From Bacteroidales bacterium UBA2714 (GTDB lineage: Bacteria > Bacteroidota > Bacteroidia > Bacteroidales > P3): a stretch of 62,672 bases of DNA. This document shows, one piece after another, positions 38,453-47,108 of this stretch (position 1 is its first letter; the number at the start of each line of letters is the position of its first letter). The notes beneath the pieces are model-generated. The model was not told the DNA's origin and did no database searches. It worked only from the letters and a program-made list of their open reading frames with translations. The stretch is from the NCBI GenBank assembly GCA_002354035.1, contig DEKU01000042.1:35559-98230 (forward strand). The letters run 5' to 3'. The position numbers were made by a program, and so were the translations under genes.

Positions 38453-39028
38453 TCAGGCAAACGAGTAGGCAATGATGCCCACCAGGCCGGAGGCCACGAT
38501 GAGGAGGATGGGGCTGACTCGGCGCAGGGATAGTACAAATACGGCAGCGAAGAGCGCAACACTGAGTACGAACTGGAGCGAGAGGGCGGGCTGCCCAAAG
38601 CTGTCGGCCGTGAGCAGCTGGAGGGCGGCGGCTGCGATGAGGCCCACCACCACCTTGCGCAGCAGGGCAAAGATGTTGTCGATGTCCTTGTTGCCTTTGG
38701 TGCGCTGCAGGAAAATGACGGCCAGGAGCATGAGTGCCACAGGCAGCAGGATGACCGCGGCGGAGGCCAGCAAGGCGCCGAGGATGGCCAGCCAAGGCTC
38801 GTAGCCCGCATTGAGGACGGCGGTGTAGCCGGTGTAGGTGGCGGTGTTGATGCCGACGGGGCCGGGCGTCATCTGGCTGACGGCCAGGATGTCGGTGAAC
38901 TCCTGCGGGGTGAGCCAGTGGTGGTTGACAGTCACCTCGCTCTGTATGAGGGCAATCATGGCGTAGCCCCCGCCGAAAGTGAAGACTCCGATTTTGAGGA
39001 ACGACCAGAAAAGTTGCAGGAATACCAT
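38453..39028 (-). CDS. Chromate transporter family protein (half-size), second of a pair
   Basis: A 191-residue membrane protein of the short-chain ChrA type with about five to six hydrophobic segments. It has the family signature FTFGGGYAMI near the N-terminus and SQMTPGPVGINTATYTGY. Such half-size proteins work as pairs; this one starts 11 bases after the other. The substrate may be chromate or another oxyanion. Specificity cannot be told from sequence. Confidence 0.92.
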   Translation of the reverse strand: MVFLQLFWSFLKIGVFTFGGGYAMIALIQSEVTVNHHWLTPQEFTDILAVSQMTPGPVGINTATYTGYTAVLNAGYEPWLAILGALLASAAVILLPVALMLLAVIFLQRTKGNKDIDNIFALLRKVVVGLIAAAALQLLTADSFGQPALSLQFVLSVALFAAVFVLSLRRVSPILLIVASGLVGIIAYSFA

Positions 39029-39039
39029 AGGGCGGAGGG

Positions 39040-39573
39040 TTATTTTTTCAATCTACCATAAACGAAACCGCCCACCACAGCGGCAAGAATGACAAGGATG
39101 GGGCTGATGTCGAAGAGCCAGATGAGGAGGGTGGCAAGGAGCGGAATCCAGCAGGTGGACCAGCTGATGCTGGCCGACTTGGCCAGCCGGAACACCGGGG
39201 CAGCGATGAGCGCCACCACGGCAGGCCGCACCCCCATGAAGAAGTGCTCGACCAGGGCGTTGCCACGGAAATGGCGGAAGAGCATGGCCAAGGCGATGAT
39301 GAAGAGGATGGGCATGACGATGTTGCCCACGATGGCGGCCAGCGCACCGCTGAAACCGCGCAGGCGGTAGCCGCAGCCCGTGGCCATGTTGACGGCCAGC
39401 ACGCCGGGCATGGACTGGGAAAGGGCCAGCTGGTCGAGGAACTCCTCGCGGCGCATCCATCCACGGCGATCCACCAGCTCCTGCTCCATGAGTGGAATCA
39501 TGGCATAGCCCCCACCGATGGTGAAGGCACCGATTTTAAAAAAAGAGTAGAATAGTTCGCAATATTTGACCAT
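39040..39573 (-). CDS. Chromate transporter family protein (half-size), first of a pair
   Basis: A 177-residue membrane protein from the ATG at 39573 (MVKYCELFYSFF). The longer open frame to 39663 uses a poor start and is rejected. It carries FTIGGGYAMIPLMEQELVD and SQSMPGVLAVNMATGCGYR, the paired-domain signature of ChrA. It lies directly upstream of the second half-size protein, and the two are divergent from yajC. It probably forms a heterodimeric anion exporter. Confidence 0.92.
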   Translation of the reverse strand: MVKYCELFYSFFKIGAFTIGGGYAMIPLMEQELVDRRGWMRREEFLDQLALSQSMPGVLAVNMATGCGYRLRGFSGALAAIVGNIVMPILFIIALAMLFRHFRGNALVEHFFMGVRPAVVALIAAPVFRLAKSASISWSTCWIPLLATLLIWLFDISPILVILAAVVGGFVYGRLKK

Positions 39574-39686
39574 TATCCGCGTTATAAAACTTTCCTTTAC
39601 AAACGGGAAAAGACAAAAAAAATTGTTCAACACAGCGAAAAGGCACCCTAAGGGTCGCCTCAATAAACAGAAAAAGAGATAAAAAG

Positions 39687-39974
39687 ATGATTCTACTCGA
39701 CATTTCGAACGGATGGAAGACCGCCATTATGATTGTGGCGCTGGTGGTGGTGTTTTACTTTTTCATTCTCCGGCCGCAGAGCCAGGAGGCCAAAAAAGAA
39801 GCCGCCTATCTGGCCGGCCTGAAGGCGGGCGACCGCATCATGACCTCCGGGGGCATCCACGCCACCATTGTAAGCACCGACGCCACACAGGCGGTGGTGG
39901 AGATTGCGCAGGGCACACGCATCAAGGTGGCCAAAAACAGCATCAAGCCCATTCCTGAGCGCAAACGTAAATAA
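39687..39974 (+). CDS. yajC: Preprotein translocase accessory subunit YajC
   Basis: Small single-span protein associated with SecDF. The 95-residue protein has one membrane segment (about residues 11-28), FFILRPQSQEAKK right after it, and the LKAGDRIMTSGGIHATI loop typical of YajC. Length is normal. secD and secF are not adjacent. A stem-loop terminator follows at 39997-40031. Confidence 0.95.
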   Translation: MILLDISNGWKTAIMIVALVVVFYFFILRPQSQEAKKEAAYLAGLKAGDRIMTSGGIHATIVSTDATQAVVEIAQGTRIKVAKNSIKPIPERKRK

Positions 39975-39996
39975 TTGTTGATAGTTAATAAATGAT

Positions 39997-40031
39997 AAAA
40001 CTTGGAAAACTTATCTGGTTTTCCAAGTTTT
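39997..40031 (+). terminator. Terminator after yajC
   Basis: AAAACTTGGAAAAC and GTTTTCCAAGTTTT make a perfect 14-pair stem ending in Ts, 22 bases after the yajC stop. The next promoter's -7 box lies only six bases further on. Confidence 0.8.
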
Positions 40032-40036
40032 CTCTG

Positions 40037-40044
40037 TATCTTTG
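40037..40044 (+). promoter_or_regulatory. -7 element of the tetR-efflux operon
   Basis: TATCTTTG fits TAnnTTTG, 64 bases before the tetR ATG. Its upstream half overlaps the yajC terminator stem, and no clear -33 TTTG is seen. Confidence 0.55.
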
Positions 40045-40108
40045 CAGCCGCTTTGTGCAGGGGGGATACCTCCGGAGGACAAAGCATAAGCAAAGGTATA
40101 TCAACAAT

Positions 40109-40756
40109 ATGGACACAGCTGAGAGCCGAAAAAAAATAGTGGAAACAGCGTTGCAGCTGTTCACCGCACGCGGCATACGCGGGGTGACGATGGACGACAT
40201 CGCCGCCGCGATGCGTATCTCGAAGCGGACACTCTATGAGACTTTCGCCAACAAGGAGGACTTGCTGGCGGAATGCTTGATGCGCGTGCATGACCAGATA
40301 GACCGACGGCACAAGGAGGTGTATATGAAAGTGGACGAGCCGCTGCTGGTGGCGATGTATATGGTGCGGGTGAATGCGATGTCGAACCACAGTTACTGCC
40401 ACCTGATTGAGGAGGCGGAGCGGTACTACCCCGAGCTGCATGACCGTTATTTCAAAATACACACCAACGCCTTCCGCGACATGATAGAGAAATCGCTCAA
40501 CTATGCCCAGGCCAACAACTATCTGCGCCCCAATGTGGACATAGAGGCCACGGTGGACTTTATCTGCCATTTTGTGCAGCAGCGACGTCTTTCGGCCACG
40601 GAGGACAGCAGCGAGTATGCCCGAAAGATGAGCGAGGTGAGTTTCACTTTTCTACGCGGCCTGATGTCGACGGAGACGATTATGCGGTATGAGAGCAAGG
40701 AGGAGGATTACCAACAGCTAATGAAAAAATTAAACGATATAAATAGCGAACAATGA
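40109..40756 (+). CDS. TetR/AcrR family transcriptional regulator
   Basis: A 215-residue probable repressor of the efflux operon it heads. The start is placed at the ATG at 40109 (MDTAESRKKIVETALQLF), because upstream codons run through the promoter and terminator. The N-terminal helix-turn-helix reads GIRGVTMDDIAAAMRISKRT followed by LYETFANKEDLL, the standard TetR block. The C-terminal ligand domain is variable. Its stop overlaps the tolC-like ATG (ATGA), so expression is coupled and autoregulated control by drug ligands is likely. Confidence 0.94.
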   Translation: MDTAESRKKIVETALQLFTARGIRGVTMDDIAAAMRISKRTLYETFANKEDLLAECLMRVHDQIDRRHKEVYMKVDEPLLVAMYMVRVNAMSNHSYCHLIEEAERYYPELHDRYFKIHTNAFRDMIEKSLNYAQANNYLRPNVDIEATVDFICHFVQQRRLSATEDSSEYARKMSEVSFTFLRGLMSTETIMRYESKEEDYQQLMKKLNDINSEQ

Positions 40757-42171
40757 CGATTCTGAAAAGACTGACAGTAACAGCACTGCTGGCGGTTGCG
40801 GCCCTGACGGCCACTGCCCAGCAGCCGACCACGCAGGAGAACCGGTTGCGCCTCACGCTGAAGCAGGCCCAGGACTTTGCCGTGGAACACAATTATGCAC
40901 TCCAAAACGCCTCGCTGGATGTGAAGAAGGCTGAGGCCACACGCTGGCAGACCCTCTCGAGCATGCTGCCGCAGGTGAAAGCGGGGTTCGACTACCAGAA
41001 CATGTGCGGCTATGAGATGAACATCGGCGGACGCGGCTCGATGGCATCAATGATGCCTGACTCCATCACCATCGGCGACATGACGCTCCCCATCTCGTTC
41101 CCCACCAGCTCGTCGACTGAGCAGACCTCGGGTGGCATACCGATGAACCCGAGCGGGACGTTCAGCATCACCGCCTCGATAGCCCTGACGGGAGCTCAGA
41201 TTGTGGGAACGATATTGAACAATGTGGCTATCGACATGGCCAACATCACCAACCAGAAAACGGAGCACACCACGCGCACCAATGTGAAGACCACTTACAC
41301 CTCCATCCTGATTATGGAGCAGACAATGGAGCTGCTCGACTCGAGTCTTCAAAACATGTTGAGGCTGCTGGAGGCCACGGAGGCCAGTGTGCGCGCCGGT
41401 GCCTCAGAGCAAATCAACGCCGATAAAATCAATGTGCAGGTGGCTTCGATGCGCAACAGCATCCGTGCCAACGAGCGGACTCTGAAGATGCTTTATAACT
41501 CCATGCTTCTGCTGTTGGGAGCTGATGTGAACGCCGAAATTGAGCTGACCACACCGCTCGACGAGGTGCTGGATGTGAACTATGCAGCGCAGCTCACCAT
41601 GGGCGGATTCAACATCGAGGATAACTACGACTACCAGTTGTTGCAGCAGTCGGAGCGGCTCGCGCGCCGGCAGCTTACGCTGGCATGGATGGACTTCACC
41701 CCCACCCTTTCGGCCTACTACCAATACAGCAACAAGACTTATTTTGGCAAGGATGCGGGATTCAACATGACGCCTCCCAACATGATAGGTGCCAGTGTGA
41801 GCCTTCCCCTTTTCCAGAGTGGCACCCGCATGGCCAAAATCAAGGGGGCCAAGATAGACCTGATGAAAAACCTGAACAGCAAGCAGCAAGCGGAGGATGG
41901 CCTGAAGGTGCAGTATAACCAGTTGTGCTACGACCTTGTGTCGGCCATGGAGAACTACCAGATACAGCGCAACAATCTGGAAGTGACACAACGGGTGTTC
42001 CGCAATGTGAGCCAGAAATACACCTACGGACACGCCAGCAACCTGGAAGTGACCAACGCCAGCACCGACATCATCACCGCCCAAAGCAACTATATCCAGG
42101 CGGTGCTGAGCATAGTGCAGGCCCAAGTGGCACTGGAGAACCTGCTGGGCAAAGGGATTGACGAGAAATAG
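40753..42171 (+). CDS. TolC-family outer-membrane efflux protein
   Basis: Outer-membrane channel of a tripartite RND pump, 472 residues. A signal peptide (about 1-23, ending TATAQQ) precedes the repeated coiled helices of the OEP family (LTLKQAQDFAVEHNYALQNA in repeat 1, TRWQTLSSMLPQVKAGFDYQ). The second repeat ends with NLEVTNASTDIITAQSNYIQ. Length and pattern are normal. It comes between the TetR gene and the adaptor gene. Confidence 0.94.
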   Translation: MTILKRLTVTALLAVAALTATAQQPTTQENRLRLTLKQAQDFAVEHNYALQNASLDVKKAEATRWQTLSSMLPQVKAGFDYQNMCGYEMNIGGRGSMASMMPDSITIGDMTLPISFPTSSSTEQTSGGIPMNPSGTFSITASIALTGAQIVGTILNNVAIDMANITNQKTEHTTRTNVKTTYTSILIMEQTMELLDSSLQNMLRLLEATEASVRAGASEQINADKINVQVASMRNSIRANERTLKMLYNSMLLLLGADVNAEIELTTPLDEVLDVNYAAQLTMGGFNIEDNYDYQLLQQSERLARRQLTLAWMDFTPTLSAYYQYSNKTYFGKDAGFNMTPPNMIGASVSLPLFQSGTRMAKIKGAKIDLMKNLNSKQQAEDGLKVQYNQLCYDLVSAMENYQIQRNNLEVTQRVFRNVSQKYTYGHASNLEVTNASTDIITAQSNYIQAVLSIVQAQVALENLLGKGIDEK

Positions 42172-42227
42172 CCCAAACAACAAACAATCAGATTCACCTA
42201 CGATAATAAAAAATCACGAATAGCATA

Positions 42228-43259
42228 ATGAAGAGAATCATTAGAAACACCACCCTGCTAATGGCCGTCGCCGTAATGGCAGCATGTGGAGGAAAGAGTG
42301 CCGAGCGCCAAGCCACCACTACAAAGAAAGAGGCCGAAAAAGTAAAAGTTCTCACCCTTCAGAACGAGAGTATAGCCAAACAGCTGGAACTTTCGTCGAC
42401 GCTGGAAGGCTATGAGACCATGAACATCTCGCCCAGCATCACGGGCCATATCGAACACATATATGTCGAGGTGGGCAGCCGTGTGCAGAAGGGCGCCATG
42501 CTGGTGCGTATGGACCAGACGCAGCTCAACACCACCCGCATCAATCTGGCCAGCACTAAGACGGAGCTGGACAGAGTGACTGCCCTGAAGGCTTCGGGAA
42601 GTGTCAGCGAGCAGGTGTATGACCAGACCAAGGCCGGATATGACCAGCTGGTGGAGACCGAGCGCTTCCAGAACGAGAACACGTTTGTGAAGGCCCAGTT
42701 TGCCGGTGTGATCAGCGCCAAAAACTACGAGGATGGCGAAATGTATACCGGAGCCCCAATCCTGACCCTCACCCAGATCAGCCGTCTGAAAGCTATCATC
42801 AATATACCTGAGACATACTACCCCCTGGTGAAACAAGGAATGAAGGTGGATGTGCACAGCGACATATATCCCGACAAGGCTTTCCCCGCCACCATCGAGA
42901 TTGTATATCCCACCATCGACCCCACCAGCCACACCTTCCAGGCCAAGCTGAATATCCCCAACGGGGGCGAGAAAATCCGTCCGGGCATGTTTGTCCGCAC
43001 CACTCTGCCGCTGGGACAGATTGACGCCATCGTGGTCCCCTACCAGAGTGTGCTGAAGCTCACGGGCAGCAACGACCGCTACGTATTCACCAACCAGAAC
43101 GGAACGGCACACCGTGTGGCTGTGACCCTCGGCCAACGTTTCGACGACCGCATTGAAATCATCCCTGTCATACCTGGTGACCTCAAGGAGGGCGACCAGC
43201 TGGTGGTTACCGGCCAGGCCCGCCTTGTGGACGGCAGCAAACTCGAAATAGTAAAGTAA
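42228..43259 (+). CDS. RND efflux periplasmic adaptor (membrane fusion lipoprotein)
   Basis: A 343-residue MFP linking pump and outer-membrane channel. A lipoprotein signal ends in MAACGGK, giving a lipidated Cys near residue 20. The core has a lipoyl-like half motif (GHIEHIYVEVGSRVQKGAML), a short helical hairpin, FAGVISAKNYEDGEMYTG and a beta-barrel. It is immediately upstream of the permease (one base between stop and ATG). Confidence 0.95.
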   Translation: MKRIIRNTTLLMAVAVMAACGGKSAERQATTTKKEAEKVKVLTLQNESIAKQLELSSTLEGYETMNISPSITGHIEHIYVEVGSRVQKGAMLVRMDQTQLNTTRINLASTKTELDRVTALKASGSVSEQVYDQTKAGYDQLVETERFQNENTFVKAQFAGVISAKNYEDGEMYTGAPILTLTQISRLKAIINIPETYYPLVKQGMKVDVHSDIYPDKAFPATIEIVYPTIDPTSHTFQAKLNIPNGGEKIRPGMFVRTTLPLGQIDAIVVPYQSVLKLTGSNDRYVFTNQNGTAHRVAVTLGQRFDDRIEIIPVIPGDLKEGDQLVVTGQARLVDGSKLEIVK

Positions 43260-43260
43260 C

Positions 43261-46200
43261 ATGGCCATATACAAAACAGCAATCAGCAAACCCATCACCA
43301 CGGGGCTGATATTTGTGGCAGTCATCGTGCTGGGACTTTTCTCCCTGACACGTCTGCCCATCGACCAGATGCCCGAGATGGACCCGCCATACGTGACGGT
43401 GATGACCACATACGCCGGAGCCAATGCCAGCGAGATTGAAACCAACATCACAAAACTGGTGGAGAACTCGCTCAACTCCGTCGACGGTCTTAAGAACATC
43501 ACATCTACCTCCAAGGACAACCTGTCGGTGGTGAGCCTCGAATTTGAATGGGGTTCGAACATCGACGAGGCACTGAACGACATCCGTTCTTACGTCGACC
43601 TCCTTTACGACAACCTCCCCGACGGGGTGTCGCGCCCCATGATCCTGAAGCTGAACTCCAGCGCCATGCCTATCATGGTGTACGGCTTCACGGCCAAAGA
43701 GAGCTACTCCGGCCTTGACCGTATATTGGAGGATAACGTGGTCAACGTGCTGAACCGCGTGGACGGCATCGGCAACATCACCGTCAGCGGCGCACCCGAA
43801 CGATATATCTACATCGACCTCGACCCCAAACAGCTCGACGCCTACGGACTCAGCCTGGAGCAGGTGGGCTCCGCCATCAGCTCCAACAACCTCGACCTGG
43901 CCTCCGGCACCGTCAAGATGGGCAAGGAGCAATACCAGATGCGCGTGAAGGGTGAGTATGTGGAGAGCTCGGAAATAGCCGACATAGCCGTTGCGCTCAC
44001 ACCCACCGGCAAGCAGATTTTTGTCCGCGACCTGGCCACCGTGCGCGACACTATCAAGGACCTCTCGCTCGACGAGAAAATCAATCGGCACGACGGTGCA
44101 CGCCTCATCATCACCAAACAGACGGGAGCCAACACTGTGGCCATCGCACGGCAAGTGCAGGCCGAGATGAAAGACATACAGAAAACCCTGCCCCCCGACA
44201 TCGAAACGACCCTCATCCGCGACGCTTCCGAGGAAATCGTGAACGCAATCAACGGTTTGACCGAAAGCATCTTCTATGCACTTCTGTTCGTGGTGCTCGT
44301 GGTGCTTGTGTTCCTGGGCAACTGGCGCAGCACCATCATCATCGCGCTCACCATCCCCATCTCCCTCGTAACGTCATTCATCTATCTGCTGCTTGCAGAC
44401 AGCTCGTTGAACATCATCTCCCTGGCCTCCCTCACCGTGGCCATCGGTATGGTGGTGGACGACGCCATCGTCGTCTTGGAAAACATCACCAAGCACATCG
44501 AACGTGGCGAGAATCCTCGCGAGGCAGCAATCTGCGCCACCAACGAAGTGTGGACCTCTGTCATCGCCACCACCCTCGTGCTCGTGGCCGTGTTCGTACC
44601 CCTCACCATGCTGCCCGGCATGATGGGCATCTTCTTCAAAGAGCTGGGTTGGATTATCACCATCGTGGTGTGCGTCTCCACTACTGCCGCCATCACCCTC
44701 ATCCCCATGCTCTCATCCAAGATGCTGAAAGAAAAGCCTTTCTTCCTGACCAAAGAGGCACGCCAAGAGGCCGAAACAAAAGCCGCCAACAAGCGTTTCA
44801 CCTACGAGAAGACCATCGGCAAAGCCTTCAGCGCCATCGAGGCCGCCTACGCCAACCTCCTGCGCTGGTGCTTGCGCCACAAGTGGGCCACACTCCTCTT
44901 CTTCGCCGGCATTTTCATCCTCTCCCTAATCCCTCTCATGACCGGAGCCATCGGCATGGACTTCATGAAAGAGCAGGACAACGGCCGCATCAGCATCACC
45001 GCCGAGTTGCAACGCGGCACCCGTATTGAAGAGACCCTCAAAACCGCCCGCCACATGGAGGACGACATCTACCGCATACTGGGCGACGAGGTTATCGTTG
45101 TCTCCACCTCGGCAGGCTCCAACGACGACGCCGGCATGTCCGCCCTCTTCAACAGCACCACAAACAACAAGATCAGCATCACCGTGCGCTGCACCAAGAA
45201 ATACGAGCGTAAAAAGACCATCTTCGAGATGCAGGAAGAGCTCCGCCAGTGCTTTGCCGAATATCCCGAACTGGTCACCTATCAGGTGAACCAAGGAGGC
45301 GGCATGGGAGGTGGAAGCAACAACTCCCTCACCGTCGAGATCTACGGCTACGATTTCAACCAGACCACGGCCTTCACCAACGAGTTGCGCCAGCGAGTGA
45401 TGGACAACGTGCCCGGTGCACGTGACACCAAGATAAGCCGCGACGAAGACCGCGCCGAGCTCAAAATCACCTTCGACAAAGAGAAGCTGGCCCTCCACGG
45501 CCTCAACGGCTCCACGGTGGCCATGTACGTCCGCAACCGCGTCAACGGCATGGCGGCGGGATTCCTCAAGGAAGACGGCGAGGAATACAACATCGTAGTC
45601 CGCCTGCAGGAGAAGTACCGCTCCTCCATCACCGACATCGAGCAGCTTTCCATACCCACACCCACAGGCCGAATCATCAAGCTCGAAGAGCTGGCCAAAA
45701 TCGAGGAATACTGGTGTCCGCCCACCATTGAGCGCAAAAACCGCCAGCGCTACCTCACACTCACCGTCATGCCCTACAAGACCTCACTCCAGCAGCTGGC
45801 ACAGAACGTACAGACGCAGATTGACGAGATGGGCGTACCGGCCGACATCCACGTAGCCCTGGCTGGTAACTACAAAGACCAGCAAGACTCCACACGCGAC
45901 ATGGGACTCCTTGCCCTGCTCATCCTCATGCTCGTCTACATCGTCATGGCTTCCCAGTTCGAGAGCTTTGGCAAACCTGCCATCATCATGTTCTCCATCC
46001 CCTTCGCCCTCACCGGCGTCATCCTCATGCTTCTCATCACAGGGCAGAACCTCGACATGATAGGCATGCTCGGACTGGTGCTGCTGATTGGTATTGTGGT
46101 GAAAAACGGTATTGTGCTCGTCGACTACATCAACCTCCTGCGCGAGCGCGACATACCCCTCTACGAGGCCATCGCCCTCAGCGGACAGAGCCGTCTGCGT

Positions 46201-46446
46201 CCCGTCCTCATGACCGCCTTCACCACCATCCTCGGCATGATACCCATGGCCCTCTCCCGCAGCGAAGGCTCCGAAATGTGGACCACCATGGGCCTCGTCG
46301 TCATCGGCGGCCTCACCGTCTCCACCTTCGTAACCCTCCTTGTCGTGCCCGTCCTCTATGGCGCCTTCAACCGCCGTGGCGACCACGAACGGCAAGAGAA
46401 AATACGACGCAAATTCGTGTTCATGAACATTAACTTAGACGAATAA
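43261..46446 (+). CDS. RND multidrug efflux permease (AcrB/HAE1 type)
   Basis: Proton-driven inner-membrane pump, 1061 residues, full length, with 12 expected membrane spans and two large periplasmic loops. It starts with the KPITTGLIF region of the first span, and the PIDQMPEMDPPYVTV segment follows. The proton-relay span carries VAIGMVVDDAIVVLEN with two Asp. The second half ends with RLRPVLMTAFTTILGMIPMA. The HAE1 (drug) type is favoured over the heavy-metal type. It is the last pump gene; a PII-like gene follows 28 bases later. Confidence 0.96.
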   Translation: MAIYKTAISKPITTGLIFVAVIVLGLFSLTRLPIDQMPEMDPPYVTVMTTYAGANASEIETNITKLVENSLNSVDGLKNITSTSKDNLSVVSLEFEWGSNIDEALNDIRSYVDLLYDNLPDGVSRPMILKLNSSAMPIMVYGFTAKESYSGLDRILEDNVVNVLNRVDGIGNITVSGAPERYIYIDLDPKQLDAYGLSLEQVGSAISSNNLDLASGTVKMGKEQYQMRVKGEYVESSEIADIAVALTPTGKQIFVRDLATVRDTIKDLSLDEKINRHDGARLIITKQTGANTVAIARQVQAEMKDIQKTLPPDIETTLIRDASEEIVNAINGLTESIFYALLFVVLVVLVFLGNWRSTIIIALTIPISLVTSFIYLLLADSSLNIISLASLTVAIGMVVDDAIVVLENITKHIERGENPREAAICATNEVWTSVIATTLVLVAVFVPLTMLPGMMGIFFKELGWIITIVVCVSTTAAITLIPMLSSKMLKEKPFFLTKEARQEAETKAANKRFTYEKTIGKAFSAIEAAYANLLRWCLRHKWATLLFFAGIFILSLIPLMTGAIGMDFMKEQDNGRISITAELQRGTRIEETLKTARHMEDDIYRILGDEVIVVSTSAGSNDDAGMSALFNSTTNNKISITVRCTKKYERKKTIFEMQEELRQCFAEYPELVTYQVNQGGGMGGGSNNSLTVEIYGYDFNQTTAFTNELRQRVMDNVPGARDTKISRDEDRAELKITFDKEKLALHGLNGSTVAMYVRNRVNGMAAGFLKEDGEEYNIVVRLQEKYRSSITDIEQLSIPTPTGRIIKLEELAKIEEYWCPPTIERKNRQRYLTLTVMPYKTSLQQLAQNVQTQIDEMGVPADIHVALAGNYKDQQDSTRDMGLLALLILMLVYIVMASQFESFGKPAIIMFSIPFALTGVILMLLITGQNLDMIGMLGLVLLIGIVVKNGIVLVDYINLLRERDIPLYEAIALSGQSRLRPVLMTAFTTILGMIPMALSRSEGSEMWTTMGLVVIGGLTVSTFVTLLVVPVLYGAFNRRGDHERQEKIRRKFVFMNINLDE

Positions 46447-46474
46447 CCCCAGATTAAAAACAACACCTGCCACT

Positions 46475-46768
46475 ATGAAAAGTATACTCATCGTATTCAA
46501 CCAGGCAAATACCGAACGTGTCGAATACATGCTTGACGTCCTCTCCATCCGCGGCTTCACCTTTTGGGAGAATGTGCAGGGGCGGGGCAATGTGAACGGC
46601 GACCCCCACCGGGGCACACACACATGGCCCGAACTGAACAACGCCATCCTCACCGTAGTCGAGGACGACAAAGTCGAACCCCTCCTCCTCGCCGTCCGCA
46701 AGCTCGACAAACGCAACGAAGAAGTGGGTATTCGAGCCTTTGTATGGAACATCGAGCAAATGATATAG
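46475..46768 (+). CDS. Small PII-like protein downstream of the RND pump
   Basis: A 97-residue cytoplasmic protein. The N-terminus KSILIVFNQANTERVEYMLD, the central T-loop-like region with ENVQGRGNVNGDP, and the ILTVVEDDKVEPLLLAVRKLD strand-helix fit the ferredoxin-like fold of PII-related proteins. The GRG/GDP stretch recalls T-loop patterns. It follows the pump by 28 bases and is closed by a strong terminator, so it belongs to the operon. A signal-sensing or pump-modulating role is inferred from context only. Confidence 0.65.
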   Translation: MKSILIVFNQANTERVEYMLDVLSIRGFTFWENVQGRGNVNGDPHRGTHTWPELNNAILTVVEDDKVEPLLLAVRKLDKRNEEVGIRAFVWNIEQMI

Positions 46769-46790
46769 ACAATTCTGATTTTCAACCCCA

Positions 46791-46828
46791 AAGACCTCTT
46801 TCCCCGAAACCGGAAAGAGGTCTTTTCA
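46791..46828 (+). terminator. Terminator of the efflux operon
   Basis: AAGACCTCTTTCC and GGAAAGAGGTCTT form a 13-pair stem with a short loop, followed by TT. It begins 23 bases after the PII-like gene. Confidence 0.92.
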
Positions 46829-46896
46829 CTATTATTAGTTACCCACAAAAGCAAAAATCACCTGCACTCGTTACTGTCCAGCTTGTCAAAAAGCAG

Positions 46897-46936
46897 TAAT
46901 TTTGCAATCAGAAAACAGAGAGGAATAATACTTTTG
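46897..46936 (+). promoter_or_regulatory. Two tandem -7-like boxes
   Basis: TAATTTTG (46897-46904) and TACTTTTG (46929-46936) both match TAnnTTTG. Neither has a textbook -33 TTTG. Either could start the short transcript ending at 47005. Confidence 0.5.
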
Positions 46937-46944
46937 TCATAAAG

Positions 46945-47005
46945 CCATCTCTTTGATTTTTAGGATTAATAACTGTGCTGCCACCTTCCTCGAAGGTGGC
47001 TTTTT
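46945..47005 (+). ncRNA. Candidate small RNA or attenuator leader
   Basis: About 60 bases lie between the second -7-like box and an intrinsic terminator with GCCACCTTC/GAAGGTGGC and five Ts. No matching Rfam family is known to me. The start is a guess from promoter spacing. The alternative is an attenuator of the TPR gene downstream. Confidence 0.35.
46980..47005 (+). terminator. Intrinsic terminator in the leader of the TPR gene
   Basis: GCCACCTTC (46980-46988), a three-base loop, GAAGGTGGC (46992-47000) and TTTTT. It sits 104 bases before the next ATG, so it would stop transcripts short unless read through. Confidence 0.85.
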
Positions 47006-47108
47006 GCATGTGCAGGGCTTGTCTCGAAGCCTCATGGAAAGGTTAGAAACGCAGCACACAATTTTTTCGGGCCGTCGGCGTTATAAAAGAGTCATTATAG
47101 CAGTTTTC

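Larger units (their letters stand above)
46769..47108. other. Intergenic region with a terminator, two promoter boxes and a second terminator
   Basis: 340 bases holding the efflux-operon terminator (46791-46828), two TAnnTTTG boxes (46897-46904 and 46929-46936) and a strong hairpin with T run (46980-47005), all before the TPR gene at 47109. This could encode a short RNA or a regulated leader. Confidence 0.65.
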
